Source: Planctomycetaceae bacterium (GTDB lineage Bacteria; Planctomycetota; Planctomycetia; Planctomycetales; Planctomycetaceae). Taken from it: a stretch of 5,488 nucleotides of DNA. Under the pieces are notes generated by a model. It saw nothing but the letters and a program-made list of their open reading frames with translations. It did no database searches and was not told the origin of the DNA. The stretch lies in the NCBI GenBank assembly GCA_016765335.1, contig JAESQE010000659.1:1-5488 (forward strand), in the 5' to 3' direction. The position numbers and the translations under genes were made by a program. Positions 1-5,488 of this stretch are shown here, in pieces (within the stretch, counting starts at the first letter, position 1; every line of letters begins with the position of its first letter).

Positions 1-61
1 TCTGACCGTTGTTTACATTTGTGGCTTACCACTTACCTAAGTATTGGCAAGTTGTCATTTT

Positions 62-193
62 AGGAAGCCTCTATTAATTCAAAAACACATTACAAACGGA
101 GGCTAGACATTCTTGTCTGGCTTGAATTGAGGCATACTCAAACGAAACAGACACCGAATGTCTGTGCCCCATTTGAATTAATAGAGGCTCCCT
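62..193 (+). promoter_or_regulatory. Putative structured RNA leader or palindromic repeat element (four-way junction)
   Basis: The arms 66-83 (AGCCTCTATTAATTCAAA) and 172-189 are perfect reverse complements over 18 bp. The helix extends outward through one A/C mismatch to three more pairs (62-64 with 191-193). Inside it are three separate hairpins. The first is 100-109 with 114-123, ten pairs including two G-U, loop TTCT. The second is 127-131 with 137-141, TTGAG/CTCAA. The third is 147-153 with 159-165, ACAGACA/TGTCTGT, loop CCGAA. Together they form a compact four-way junction ending 30 nt before the start codon at 224, so it would lie in that gene's 5' leader. Part of it (75-101) recurs at 5462-5488. 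The pairing is read directly from the sequence; a role as cis-regulatory RNA, small RNA or MITE-like repeat is inference. I do not recognise it as a named RNA family. Confidence 0.55.
75..101 (+). repeat. 27-nt dispersed repeat, copy 1
   Basis: This copy matches 5462-5488 at 24 of 27 positions; the differences are at 86, 94 and 96. The conserved blocks are TAATTCAAAAA, ACATTAC and CGGAG. The first nine bases form the inner half of the 5' arm of the long helix, and the last two begin the first internal hairpin. The bases between (84-99) would be the unpaired junction strand. Conservation of unpaired as well as paired bases suits either a recently duplicated repeat or a functional RNA. Confidence 0.7.
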
Positions 194-223
194 TTACACT
201 CTTTGTGCTGGGGAGAATGAGTT

Positions 224-1555
224 ATGAATCGGCTTTGTTTACTTGGTCTGTTTTTGGGATTTTCGATGTTACCTGCTTTGGTGCAAGGGCAGACTCGGGA
301 AGAGAAAGTACGCCAGGATCGCAAGAAGGTTGTGGCTGAAGGATTCTGGATTTACAACGATCTTGAAAAAGGTTTTGCGCAAGCCAAGCAAACCGGTAAG
401 CCGATTGTGGTCGTGCTACGGTGTATCCCGTGTGTGGAATGCGTCAAACTAGATGACGATTTGGTTGATCGCGATCCCGATATTCGTCCGCTACTCGAAC
501 AATTTGTCTGTGTCAGAATTGTTTCGACCAATGGATTGGATCTGTCGCTGTTTCAGTTCGATACCGATCAGTCTTTTGCCGTATTTATGCTCAACGCGGA
601 TGGCACCGTTTACGGACGATTTGGCACACGTTCGCATCATTCCGAATGGTACGATGATGTTTCTCTCAAAGGGATGGCCCAAGCCTTACGTGGAGCGTTG
701 GAACTGCACGAGGATTATCCGAAGAACAGAAACATCTTGGCTGGAAAACGTGGTAAGCCATTAGAATATTCTTCGCCGGAAAAATATCCCTCGTTGAAAA
801 ACAAGTACAAAGATTCGATTGATTACGAAAACAATGTGGTGCGTAGCTGTATTCATTGCCATCAAATAGGAGATGCTCGACGGGAGTTGTACCGAAGCAG
901 CGGGAAGCCGATCCCAGAAAAAATATTCTATCCCTACCCGCACCCGAAATCGTTGGGCTTGATTCTCAATCCGGACACCAAAGCTGATGTGAAAGAGGTA
1001 CATGTTGATTCGCTGGCTGACATAGCAGGGCTTATCAAAGGAGATAAGATTAAAACAATCTCCGGACAGCCCATTTTATCGATTGCTGATGTGCAATGGG
1101 TACTGGACCAGGCATCTCCGGAAGGTGCCAGCCTTGCAGTTAAAGTGGAAAGAGCAGGAAGCTTGAAATCGTTGACACTAAAATTGCCTGCTGACTGGAG
1201 ACGTCAAGGCGATCTTTCCTGGCGGGTTTCTTCGTGGGGATATCGCCGCATGTTTCTCGGAGGACTGAAGCTGAAAGATATGACTGAGGCCGAAAAGAAA
1301 GCAGCGCAAATCCCGCAGGATGAAATGGGCCTGCTGGTCGAACATGTTGGTCAGTATGGAGATCATGCAGCAGCCAAAAGAGCGGGCGTCAAAAAAGGAG
1401 ACATTATTGTTGGTTTTGATGGTCAAATCAATTTATTGACCGAAAGCGATCTCTTCTTTTATGGCAACCGGAAGACTAAAATTGGTGACCATGTCGAAAT
1501 TTTCGTTTTAAGAAATGGGAAGCCACTTCAGTTTCGATTACCAATCCAGAAATAG
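224..1555 (+). CDS. Exported thioredoxin-fold protein with CxxCH motif and two PDZ domains
   Basis: The 443-aa protein starts with a signal peptide (residues 1 to about 22: Asn-Arg, then a hydrophobic run ending ALVQG), so it should act outside the cytoplasm. A thioredoxin-like domain spans about 40-165. Its redox site is C67-IP-C70-VE-C73, two overlapping CxxC units. C209-IH-C212-H213 is a c-type haem-binding CxxCH motif. PDZ domains follow at about 243-322 and 345-440; the second has the clear AGVKKGDIIVGFDG turn. This order matches what I recall as planctomycete Trx7/PDZ (seleno)proteins, in which some members carry selenocysteine in the redox site; here all three positions are Cys codons. 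The start is set by the signal peptide and by GGGGAG at 210-215, eight nt before the ATG. It is probably monocistronic, with a structured leader in front and a hairpin behind. Likely role: envelope thiol redox, possibly haem-linked. The partner is unknown, and haem attachment is unproven. Confidence 0.9.
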   Translation: MNRLCLLGLFLGFSMLPALVQGQTREEKVRQDRKKVVAEGFWIYNDLEKGFAQAKQTGKPIVVVLRCIPCVECVKLDDDLVDRDPDIRPLLEQFVCVRIVSTNGLDLSLFQFDTDQSFAVFMLNADGTVYGRFGTRSHHSEWYDDVSLKGMAQALRGALELHEDYPKNRNILAGKRGKPLEYSSPEKYPSLKNKYKDSIDYENNVVRSCIHCHQIGDARRELYRSSGKPIPEKIFYPYPHPKSLGLILNPDTKADVKEVHVDSLADIAGLIKGDKIKTISGQPILSIADVQWVLDQASPEGASLAVKVERAGSLKSLTLKLPADWRRQGDLSWRVSSWGYRRMFLGGLKLKDMTEAEKKAAQIPQDEMGLLVEHVGQYGDHAAAKRAGVKKGDIIVGFDGQINLLTESDLFFYGNRKTKIGDHVEIFVLRNGKPLQFRLPIQK

Positions 1556-1590
1556 GTGCGTTTCAAAATTCAAGCCACTCTGAATAAACA

Positions 1591-1629
1591 AGAATGCCTC
1601 TTGCAACTGTTAGTTGTAAGAGGCATTCT
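1591..1629 (+). terminator. Strong hairpin, probable terminator of the Trx/PDZ gene
   Basis: Arms 1591-1608 and 1612-1629 pair over 18 positions, with one G-U and a three-base loop (GTT). It lies 35 nt after the stop codon at 1555. The downstream bases (CTATGTC) are not a proper U-run, while the other side reads TGTTTATT on the minus strand, so it may work in both directions or mainly protect the 3' end of the mRNA. The near-perfect palindrome is directly visible; termination is inferred from position. Confidence 0.65.
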
Positions 1630-1836
1630 CTATGTCGAGTAATTAATACCAAACCCGCGACCACTATCCGTGGGGAACTCCATAGAATTGTCTGCCCAGT
1701 ACCGATTCAGATGGCTCAGTTCATGATGGTACTTATGGGAACCTTTATTAAGGGTTCCTCTATTTATTACTCTGGTTTCCCAGAATCAAGGGTGTGCGTT
1801 TTGGCCTTGTGTTTGTAGGATACCGTGCTATCAACG
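1630..1836. other. Gene-poor stretch between the Trx/PDZ gene and the IS, possible decayed gene scraps
   Basis: No convincing gene is present. The only open stretch, about 74 codons from 1594, begins inside the terminator hairpin and reads as unlike-protein sequence. A second hairpin is at 1738-1758 (GGAACC with GGTTCC, nine pairs including one G-U, loop ATT), followed by a T-rich run (TCTATTTATTACT). Scraps in different frames faintly recall the C-terminus of formylglycine-generating-enzyme-like (SUMF1) domains: TIRG near 1663-1674, SAQYRFR at 1691-1711 and a GF..RV-type ending at 1774-1815. The frames do not join, so if this is a gene it is a frameshifted remnant. I hold that identification loosely. 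Confidence 0.2.
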
Positions 1837-1915
1837 GGATTTGAAGATATCAACACCATTGGGAACAGTAACATGCATCAACACGGATTGTTCGACGTTC
1901 AAGTGAGGCGATAAC

Positions 1916-2872
1916 ATGCTTGCTCAGCTCAACACGATCATCGACTGGGAACTGTTTCGTCCCACGCTGGAAATCATCCGTCAAAAAGATCACAAAAGCA
2001 ATGCGGGACGCCCCCCGATGGATGTTGTTCTGATGTTCAAGATTCTCATTTTGCAGTCGTTGTATAACCTGAGTGATTTTCAAATTGAATATCAGATCGC
2101 TGACCGATTTTCCTTCATGACTTTTCTGAACCTGCAATTAAACGATACGGTGCCCGATGAAAAAACCGTTTGGCTGTTTCGAGATCAACTCACCAAAGCA
2201 GAGTTGATCGAGCCGTTGTTCGAACAGTTTGAAGCCGTCCTTTCAAGCAATGGTTATGCTGCACAAAAAGGTCAGATCATTGATGCAACGATTGTTTCTG
2301 CCCCGAAGCAACGCAACAATCGTGAGGAAAACAAGCAGATTAAGCAAGGCGAAAGCCCGGAAGAATGGGATTCGCAGCCCAATAAGAAACGTCAGAAAGA
2401 TGTCGATGCCCGCTGGACGAAAAAACGCAACGTCAATTATTTCGGCTACAAAAATCATGTGAGTGTTGATGCGAAGCACAAATTCATTCGACGTTATCAG
2501 GTGAGTATCGCCTCTGTTCACGACAGTCAGGTGGTGCAACCGCTGCTTGATAACAGCAACCCCGACAAAGAGGTCTGGGGCGACAGTGCTTACGCCAGTG
2601 AGGCGATCACGAACGATTTGAAGGCAGGTGGTTTTACCAATCAGATTCATGAAAAAGGATATCGAAATCGTCCTTTGACAGCCCAGCAGAAAGAATCGAA
2701 TCGAAAGAAATCGAAAACACGTGTTCGCGTGGAACATATTTTCGGCGTTCAATCGCAACGCGCAGGAAATTTAATTCTCCGCGGAATTGGCATCGTTCGA
2801 GCGAAGACAAAAATTGGCTTGCGGAATTTATCGTATAACATGAGTCGCTACGTGATTCTGAGAGGAGGATAG
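1916..2872 (+). CDS. IS5-family transposase (DDE type)
   Basis: This 318-aa protein catalyses cut-and-paste or related movement of its own element through an RNase H-fold DDE site. The N-terminal part carries the DUF772-like module typical of IS5 relatives (GRPPMDVVLMFKILILQSLYNLSD-type segment, about residues 31-54, followed by VPDEKTVWLFRDQL at 79-92). The catalytic triad reads D123 (in IIDATIV), D223 (in WGDSAYAS) and E273 (in RVEHIFG). FGYKNHVSVD at 176-185 is another family hallmark. Length is full, with no frameshift or internal stop, so it may be active. The ATG at 1916 follows a GAGG-containing stretch at about 1905-1908 with acceptable spacing. It lies in the same direction as its neighbours, between the terminated Trx/PDZ gene and the membrane-protein operon. 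Confidence 0.93.
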   Translation: MLAQLNTIIDWELFRPTLEIIRQKDHKSNAGRPPMDVVLMFKILILQSLYNLSDFQIEYQIADRFSFMTFLNLQLNDTVPDEKTVWLFRDQLTKAELIEPLFEQFEAVLSSNGYAAQKGQIIDATIVSAPKQRNNREENKQIKQGESPEEWDSQPNKKRQKDVDARWTKKRNVNYFGYKNHVSVDAKHKFIRRYQVSIASVHDSQVVQPLLDNSNPDKEVWGDSAYASEAITNDLKAGGFTNQIHEKGYRNRPLTAQQKESNRKKSKTRVRVEHIFGVQSQRAGNLILRGIGIVRAKTKIGLRNLSYNMSRYVILRGG

Positions 2873-2900
2873 CGTCCGCTAAGAGGCGGGAGTATGAAAA

Positions 2901-2937
2901 ACTGGCTTGAAGTTCGAAAATCGACCTTCAAGCCAGT
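2901..2937 (-). terminator. Hairpin with minus-strand U-run after the transposase
   Basis: Arms 2901-2912 (ACTGGCTTGAAG) and 2926-2937 are perfect reverse complements over 12 bp. An inner TCGA/TCGA pairing follows after one mismatch, leaving an AAA loop. Read on the minus strand the stem is followed at once by TTTT (complement of 2897-2900, with 2901 in the stem also A). That is the layout of an intrinsic terminator for transcripts running leftward into the transposase gene. On the + strand no U-run follows. No minus-strand gene that would need it is visible in the window. Confidence 0.55.
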
Positions 2938-3060
2938 CAAGTCAAATCCGCAAAAGGAAAATCATCGTTGTTTGGTGATCAAGAATTTGATCCGCAGTGA
3001 AATCTGATCAGCTTTTTTGAAAATCAGACCCACGAAATAAACAATCAACCGAAAAATGAA
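2911..3060 (+). pseudogene. Possible lost 5' part of the 416-aa membrane-protein gene
   Basis: The frame of the downstream gene is open from 3001 and, apart from a single TGA at 2998-3000, back to 2911. The text on both sides of that TGA looks protein-like: KSSLFGDQEFDPQ before it and NLISFFENQTHE after it. One base change (for example CGA to TGA) would make the frame continuous into the gene at 3061. This suggests the original gene began further left and was cut by the IS and then a nonsense mutation. The bases 2911-2937 also belong to the hairpin, so the frame there may be accidental. Confidence 0.3.
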
Positions 3061-4311
3061 TTGTTAGAGGTAGCCTCAATAGACAACGCCTCGGTTATCG
3101 ATAACGACTTCGATGATGGTGTGCATGTCGCGAATAAAGAATCAATCAAATCAAAACAGAATGGATTCAGCAGCACCGTTCAACAAAACGTCACATCTTT
3201 TCAACAAAACGTCAAAACGTTTCAGCAAAACATCAATATTTCAAACGCAGGAACAGCGACACACTCTAATCCGCCATTAATCACCCCAGATAACTTTGCA
3301 GCCTGGTGGTGGATTCCTTTGCTGTTCTGTTTCATCCTGTTGATGAGCAGAAGCCTATTCGCTTCCATTATATTAGCGGGATTATTAGCATTCTCGATTA
3401 TCTTCTTCAAGAAAGCGATTCAGTTCTGGAATCAAGGAGAAAGCCCCCCCACGGTTTCTCGCCAAACCAAGCAAACGCGACCTTGGAATGCAGGGCGACC
3501 TCAGAAGCGTACCGGACGGTTATTAACGATCGACATGTTCCGCGGTATCGCCCTGGCACCGATTATGATCGTGCTCATTACTGCCAGCATTGTGTTTCTC
3601 TCGAAGGACTTCTTCTCTTCTGCGTGGACACCACACCACCTGGACTATGGACATGTAAGCTTCTTTGTTGCATCTTCTACGCTCGCCGTGTGGATGCTGA
3701 TGATTTTCAACCGGTTGTTCCATGCTAAAAACCACAGCGAATCTGGTTCTCGGTTAATCAATGGTTTCATCGGAGCAATCTGCGGCGTAGCGGTGTTTGG
3801 GATGGGGCAGTGGTTCATGGTCGAATACCCTCAACAACTTTTCCCAAGCGGATCTTCGGGACTAATTTCTTCCATCGGACAGCACTCATTAGTCAGTGAA
3901 GAAAAATCACAATTGATCGCCCGGGATAACCATCGTGAGTATCAAGAGAATCCAATCGAAGCTCTTACAGTCACTCATGTAGAATCCAGTGCTCACAGAG
4001 AACCGGAACAAGACAGTGCCTATGAAGAAGACTCCAGTACACAAAGCAATTCACAGAGACAAAAACACTGGTCTCCCACGATTGCAGGATATGCGGTCTT
4101 CTTTGGATTCCTGTTTGCGATGCGTGCCTGGTGGCAACTAGGAGATTTTGATCGACTGCATCGGTTCCGTCTCAGTTCGATCGCGCTGACTGTTGTGATT
4201 GCCTATGTCATCTGCTGCGTCTTCGCATTCCCAGTGGTCTGGGCAATGACCTGGGCTGCAACAATAGCAGCAGCAATTCAACTGGCCTCGCCGTGCAGGC
4301 ATGTTGAGTAA
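3061..4311 (+). CDS. Unnamed polytopic membrane protein, N-terminus probably truncated
   Basis: I do not recognise a named family. The 416 aa from TTG 3061 comprise a polar, Asn/Gln-rich N-terminal region (1-75) with three QQN-type heptads (41-61). A tryptophan-led membrane pair follows (WWW at 82-84; segments about 82-97 and 99-117), then a basic linker (130-155) and segments at about 161-181, 198-216 and 233-254. An acidic, hydrophilic loop covers about 275-338, and final segments lie at about 340-358, 371-390 and 391-408. It resembles large planctomycete membrane proteins I have seen without assigned roles. The start is weak: TTG 3061 has no clear ribosome binding site, the first in-frame ATG is about residue 95, and the ATG at 3056 is out of frame and stops after three codons. 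GTG 3121 is an alternative. It is the first gene of a likely operon, 21 nt before the next one. Confidence 0.65.
   Translation: MLEVASIDNASVIDNDFDDGVHVANKESIKSKQNGFSSTVQQNVTSFQQNVKTFQQNINISNAGTATHSNPPLITPDNFAAWWWIPLLFCFILLMSRSLFASIILAGLLAFSIIFFKKAIQFWNQGESPPTVSRQTKQTRPWNAGRPQKRTGRLLTIDMFRGIALAPIMIVLITASIVFLSKDFFSSAWTPHHLDYGHVSFFVASSTLAVWMLMIFNRLFHAKNHSESGSRLINGFIGAICGVAVFGMGQWFMVEYPQQLFPSGSSGLISSIGQHSLVSEEKSQLIARDNHREYQENPIEALTVTHVESSAHREPEQDSAYEEDSSTQSNSQRQKHWSPTIAGYAVFFGFLFAMRAWWQLGDFDRLHRFRLSSIALTVVIAYVICCVFAFPVVWAMTWAATIAAAIQLASPCRHVE
3181..3243 (+). repeat. Three tandem 21-bp repeats in the coding sequence
   Basis: Units at 3181-3201, 3202-3222 and 3223-3243 each begin CARCAAAAC and encode QQNVTSF, QQNVKTF and QQNINIS. 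The first two share their first 12 bases; the third has diverged. The seven-residue period keeps the frame. It lies in the hydrophilic part before the first membrane segment. A heptad of this kind may form a short helical or stacking segment, but hydrophobic positions are few, so a coiled coil is uncertain. Confidence 0.75.
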
Positions 4312-4332
4312 TAAAAACAAAGGATTAAGAAT

Positions 4333-5280
4333 ATGGGAATACTCGAATTAGTTATCATTCTTGTGGTTTTATCGCTAACGATAATTGTGGTCACCGCAAT
4401 TATATCGAAGAGAATCTCTCTAGCTGGCCTGTTCATTGGCGTTGGAGTTGCCCTCAGCGTTTCGGTGATATTGTTTGCCTTTTTGACAACGATAGCATAT
4501 CGGGCGGCATCGCATTCGATGCAACAGGCACAGGCAAAAAGAATCGATGCAGAACCTGCATCCCTGCCAGAATCTGCTTCTCAACAAAAGGAATTAGAAA
4601 ATCGAATCCAAGAGTTGGAAAAACAATTAGAAGCTGAGTTGATCCCAATCGACCAAGAAACAGCAACAACGAAAACCGATTCCGAAGAGATAAAACAAGG
4701 ATCAGGCGTAGACAAAAAAGAGACCGTAAAAGATGAGAATGCTAGCATCAAGCAAAAACTGGCAGATGCTCGGGTAGAACTAGAGGAAGAACAAAAACGC
4801 CTTTCTTCTTTCCCGAGTTGGCTAAAAGGCTCAAATTTGACTATTGAAAAGAATAATTTGTCTGATGTGCTTTCAGATCCCCAAAGCATCCCCGATCAAT
4901 TTGTTGTCAGCAGTGGACGATTTGTAACATTAGAGGAAGCAAAAAAAGATGCAAATCGCATTGCTTTTCAAGTCATTGGCCCCAAACTATCACTGCAGGC
5001 AGGGCATCTTAATGATGCTCAGATTCGCACGCTGATTGACACAAATCATAGCGAATCACTTCAGGTGAACCTTAATGGCTCGCCGACAAAAATGTTCCGC
5101 GAGCACCTGTTTGTGAATATCACTCCAGAGAGAATGCAAGCCTTAATGCCTAGCCTGCGAAATTCCATTCTGGATCATCGAATCATTGCAGCAGCCACAG
5201 GTCTGATTGGAATTATGTTAATCAGTGGCCTGATGAGTCTCGTTTTATCCCGAAGCAAAGAATCAACGACCCAAGGATGA
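4333..5280 (+). CDS. Unnamed membrane protein with coiled coil and C-terminal membrane anchor
   Basis: I know no named family for this 315-aa protein. Two membrane segments open it (about 3-24 and 30-56). A charged coiled-coil-like region follows (about 84-103 and 134-158, rich in Glu, Lys, Leu and Gln) with an Asp/Glu/Lys linker between. A compact domain of about 175-280 contains SSGRFVTLEEAKKDANRIA (193-211) and MFREHLFVNITPERM (254-268). A last membrane segment lies at 284-306. The layout puts the compact domain between two membrane anchors. I have an impression of similar planctomycete proteins with a 'GxFxTLEEAxxDA' start and a final membrane helix, but no known function. The start is well supported: AAGGA at 4320-4324 lies eight nt before ATG. 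It sits 21 nt after the previous gene and 4 nt before the next, so it is almost certainly co-transcribed with both. Confidence 0.85.
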   Translation: MGILELVIILVVLSLTIIVVTAIISKRISLAGLFIGVGVALSVSVILFAFLTTIAYRAASHSMQQAQAKRIDAEPASLPESASQQKELENRIQELEKQLEAELIPIDQETATTKTDSEEIKQGSGVDKKETVKDENASIKQKLADARVELEEEQKRLSSFPSWLKGSNLTIEKNNLSDVLSDPQSIPDQFVVSSGRFVTLEEAKKDANRIAFQVIGPKLSLQAGHLNDAQIRTLIDTNHSESLQVNLNGSPTKMFREHLFVNITPERMQALMPSLRNSILDHRIIAAATGLIGIMLISGLMSLVLSRSKESTTQG

Positions 5281-5284
5281 GAGA

Positions 5285-5461
5285 ATGGAAGAAGCCAAAG
5301 AATATTTTGTGGGGTGGTTCACCCTGGCACTGATTAATGCGGGCCTTGCACAAGGCAAAAACCGCAGCGGACTCAACTGGTTCCTGATCTCACTTTTGCT
5401 GGGACCAATCGCCACCTTTTTACTCGTAGCCTTTTCAGACAAACGGCCTCAGAACTTCTGA
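5285..5461 (+). CDS. 58-aa membrane mini-protein
   Basis: The frame from ATG 5285 to TGA 5459-5461 encodes 58 aa. It opens with an acidic MEEAKEYF, then a first hydrophobic stretch (about 8-22), a polar turn with GKNRSGLNW (24-32) and a clear membrane helix (about 32-51), and ends in a basic tail (SDKRPQNF). The '(K)xRSGLxWFLxSLLLGPIATxLL' pattern is common in small bacterial membrane proteins and at the ends of larger ones; no biochemical role is known to me. It starts 4 nt after the stop of the preceding gene, whose last codons supply the ribosome binding site (AAGGA at about 5273-5277), so translational coupling is likely. The 27-nt repeat begins at the base right after its stop codon. Confidence 0.8.
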   Translation: MEEAKEYFVGWFTLALINAGLAQGKNRSGLNWFLISLLLGPIATFLLVAFSDKRPQNF

Positions 5462-5488
5462 TAATTCAAAAAGACATTACGAGCGGAG
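5462..5488 (+). repeat. 27-nt dispersed repeat, copy 2, cut by the window edge
   Basis: This copy matches 75-101 at 24 of 27 positions; the differences are at 5473, 5481 and 5483, two of them A/G changes. Weaker likeness continues leftward into the end of the mini-protein gene: 5453-5461 against 66-74 agree at 5 of 9, and three of the four differences are transitions. If this is a full second element, its remaining 90 or so bases, including the three hairpins and the closing arm, would lie beyond the window. Confidence 0.7.

Larger units (their letters stand above)
1837..2949 (+). mobile_element. IS5-family insertion sequence, ends approximate
   Basis: The presence of an insertion sequence rests on the complete transposase gene at 1916-2872. 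The element's borders are not established. The stated ends are only the best match I found: GGATTTGA at 1837-1844 against TCAAATCC at 2942-2949. An 8-bp match between flanks this long is expected by chance, and no target duplication of the 3-4 bp usual for IS5 relatives is visible outside it. The implied length of about 1.1 kb is normal for the family. The true right end could instead lie near 2890-2910. Confidence 0.4.

Noticed and set aside
1..63. Open frame of 20 codons from the window start to a TAG at 61-63, as the tail of an upstream gene
   Set aside because: It is too short to judge, its amino-acid text shows no recognisable ending, and open stretches of this length are common by chance.
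52..80. TTGTCA at 52-57 as a -35 box with a -10 box 17 nt later
   Set aside because: The hexamer at 75-80 (TAATTC) matches the -10 consensus poorly and lies inside the helix arm, so I do not call a promoter.
62..193. tRNA or tmRNA-like cloverleaf
   Set aside because: The closing helix is 21 pairs long, and no CCA end, anticodon arm geometry or T-loop sequence is present.
2243..2758. Long minus-strand open frame (171 codons) opposite the transposase
   Set aside because: It is the antisense shadow of a well-supported transposase gene and shows no protein family features or ribosome binding site.
1892..2932. Near-identical 12-mers TCGACGTTCAAG (1892-1903) and TCGACCTTCAAG (2921-2932) on either side of the transposase
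   Set aside because: They match at 11 of 12 as direct repeats, but one lies over the ribosome-binding region and the other in the hairpin. With no supporting structure, chance cannot be excluded.
1837..2949. GGATTTGA / TCAAATCC as the proven terminal inverted repeats of the IS
   Set aside because: An 8-bp match is expected by chance between flanks of this size and no target duplication adjoins it; kept only as a placeholder for approximate ends.
2998..3000. In-frame TGA read as selenocysteine
   Set aside because: There is no redox-type motif around it and no obvious SECIS-like hairpin positioned right after it; a nonsense mutation is simpler.

Overview
The window looks like planctomycete DNA, from a moderate-GC member of the Gimesia/Rubinisphaera kind. 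This rests on protein style: a secreted thioredoxin-fold protein with a CxxCH motif and two PDZ domains, a combination I know mainly from Planctomycetes, followed by large unnamed multi-membrane proteins. No rRNA, tRNA or CRISPR is visible. All supported genes are on the + strand.

Layout. Bases 62-193 can fold into a four-way junction: a 21-pair closing helix and three internal hairpins. It ends 30 nt before the first gene. That gene (224-1555) is an exported Trx-like / CxxCH / PDZ-PDZ protein of 443 aa, followed by a strong hairpin (1591-1629). A gene-poor stretch (1630-1836) holds a second hairpin and possible scraps of a decayed gene. Next is an IS5-family transposase (1916-2872), apparently intact, with a hairpin just beyond it that has its U-run on the minus strand. 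After the insertion come three tightly spaced genes of unknown function, all encoding membrane proteins: 416 aa (3061-4311, probably missing its true N-terminus), 315 aa (4333-5280) and a 58 aa mini-protein (5285-5461).

The most interesting signal is a 27-nt sequence at 75-101, inside the four-way-junction element, that recurs with 24/27 identity at the very last bases of the window (5462-5488), directly after the stop codon of the last gene. The window therefore starts and ends with members of what looks like one repeat or structured-RNA family. The second copy is cut off by the window edge, so whether it folds the same way cannot be seen here.

How the parts work together: the Trx/PDZ gene appears to be a single transcription unit with its own structured leader and its own terminator. 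The three membrane-protein genes have spacings of 21 and 4 nt and look like one operon. Its 5' end was probably damaged or re-wired by the IS: the 416-aa frame has no convincing start codon or ribosome binding site, and coding-like sequence continues upstream across an in-frame TGA.
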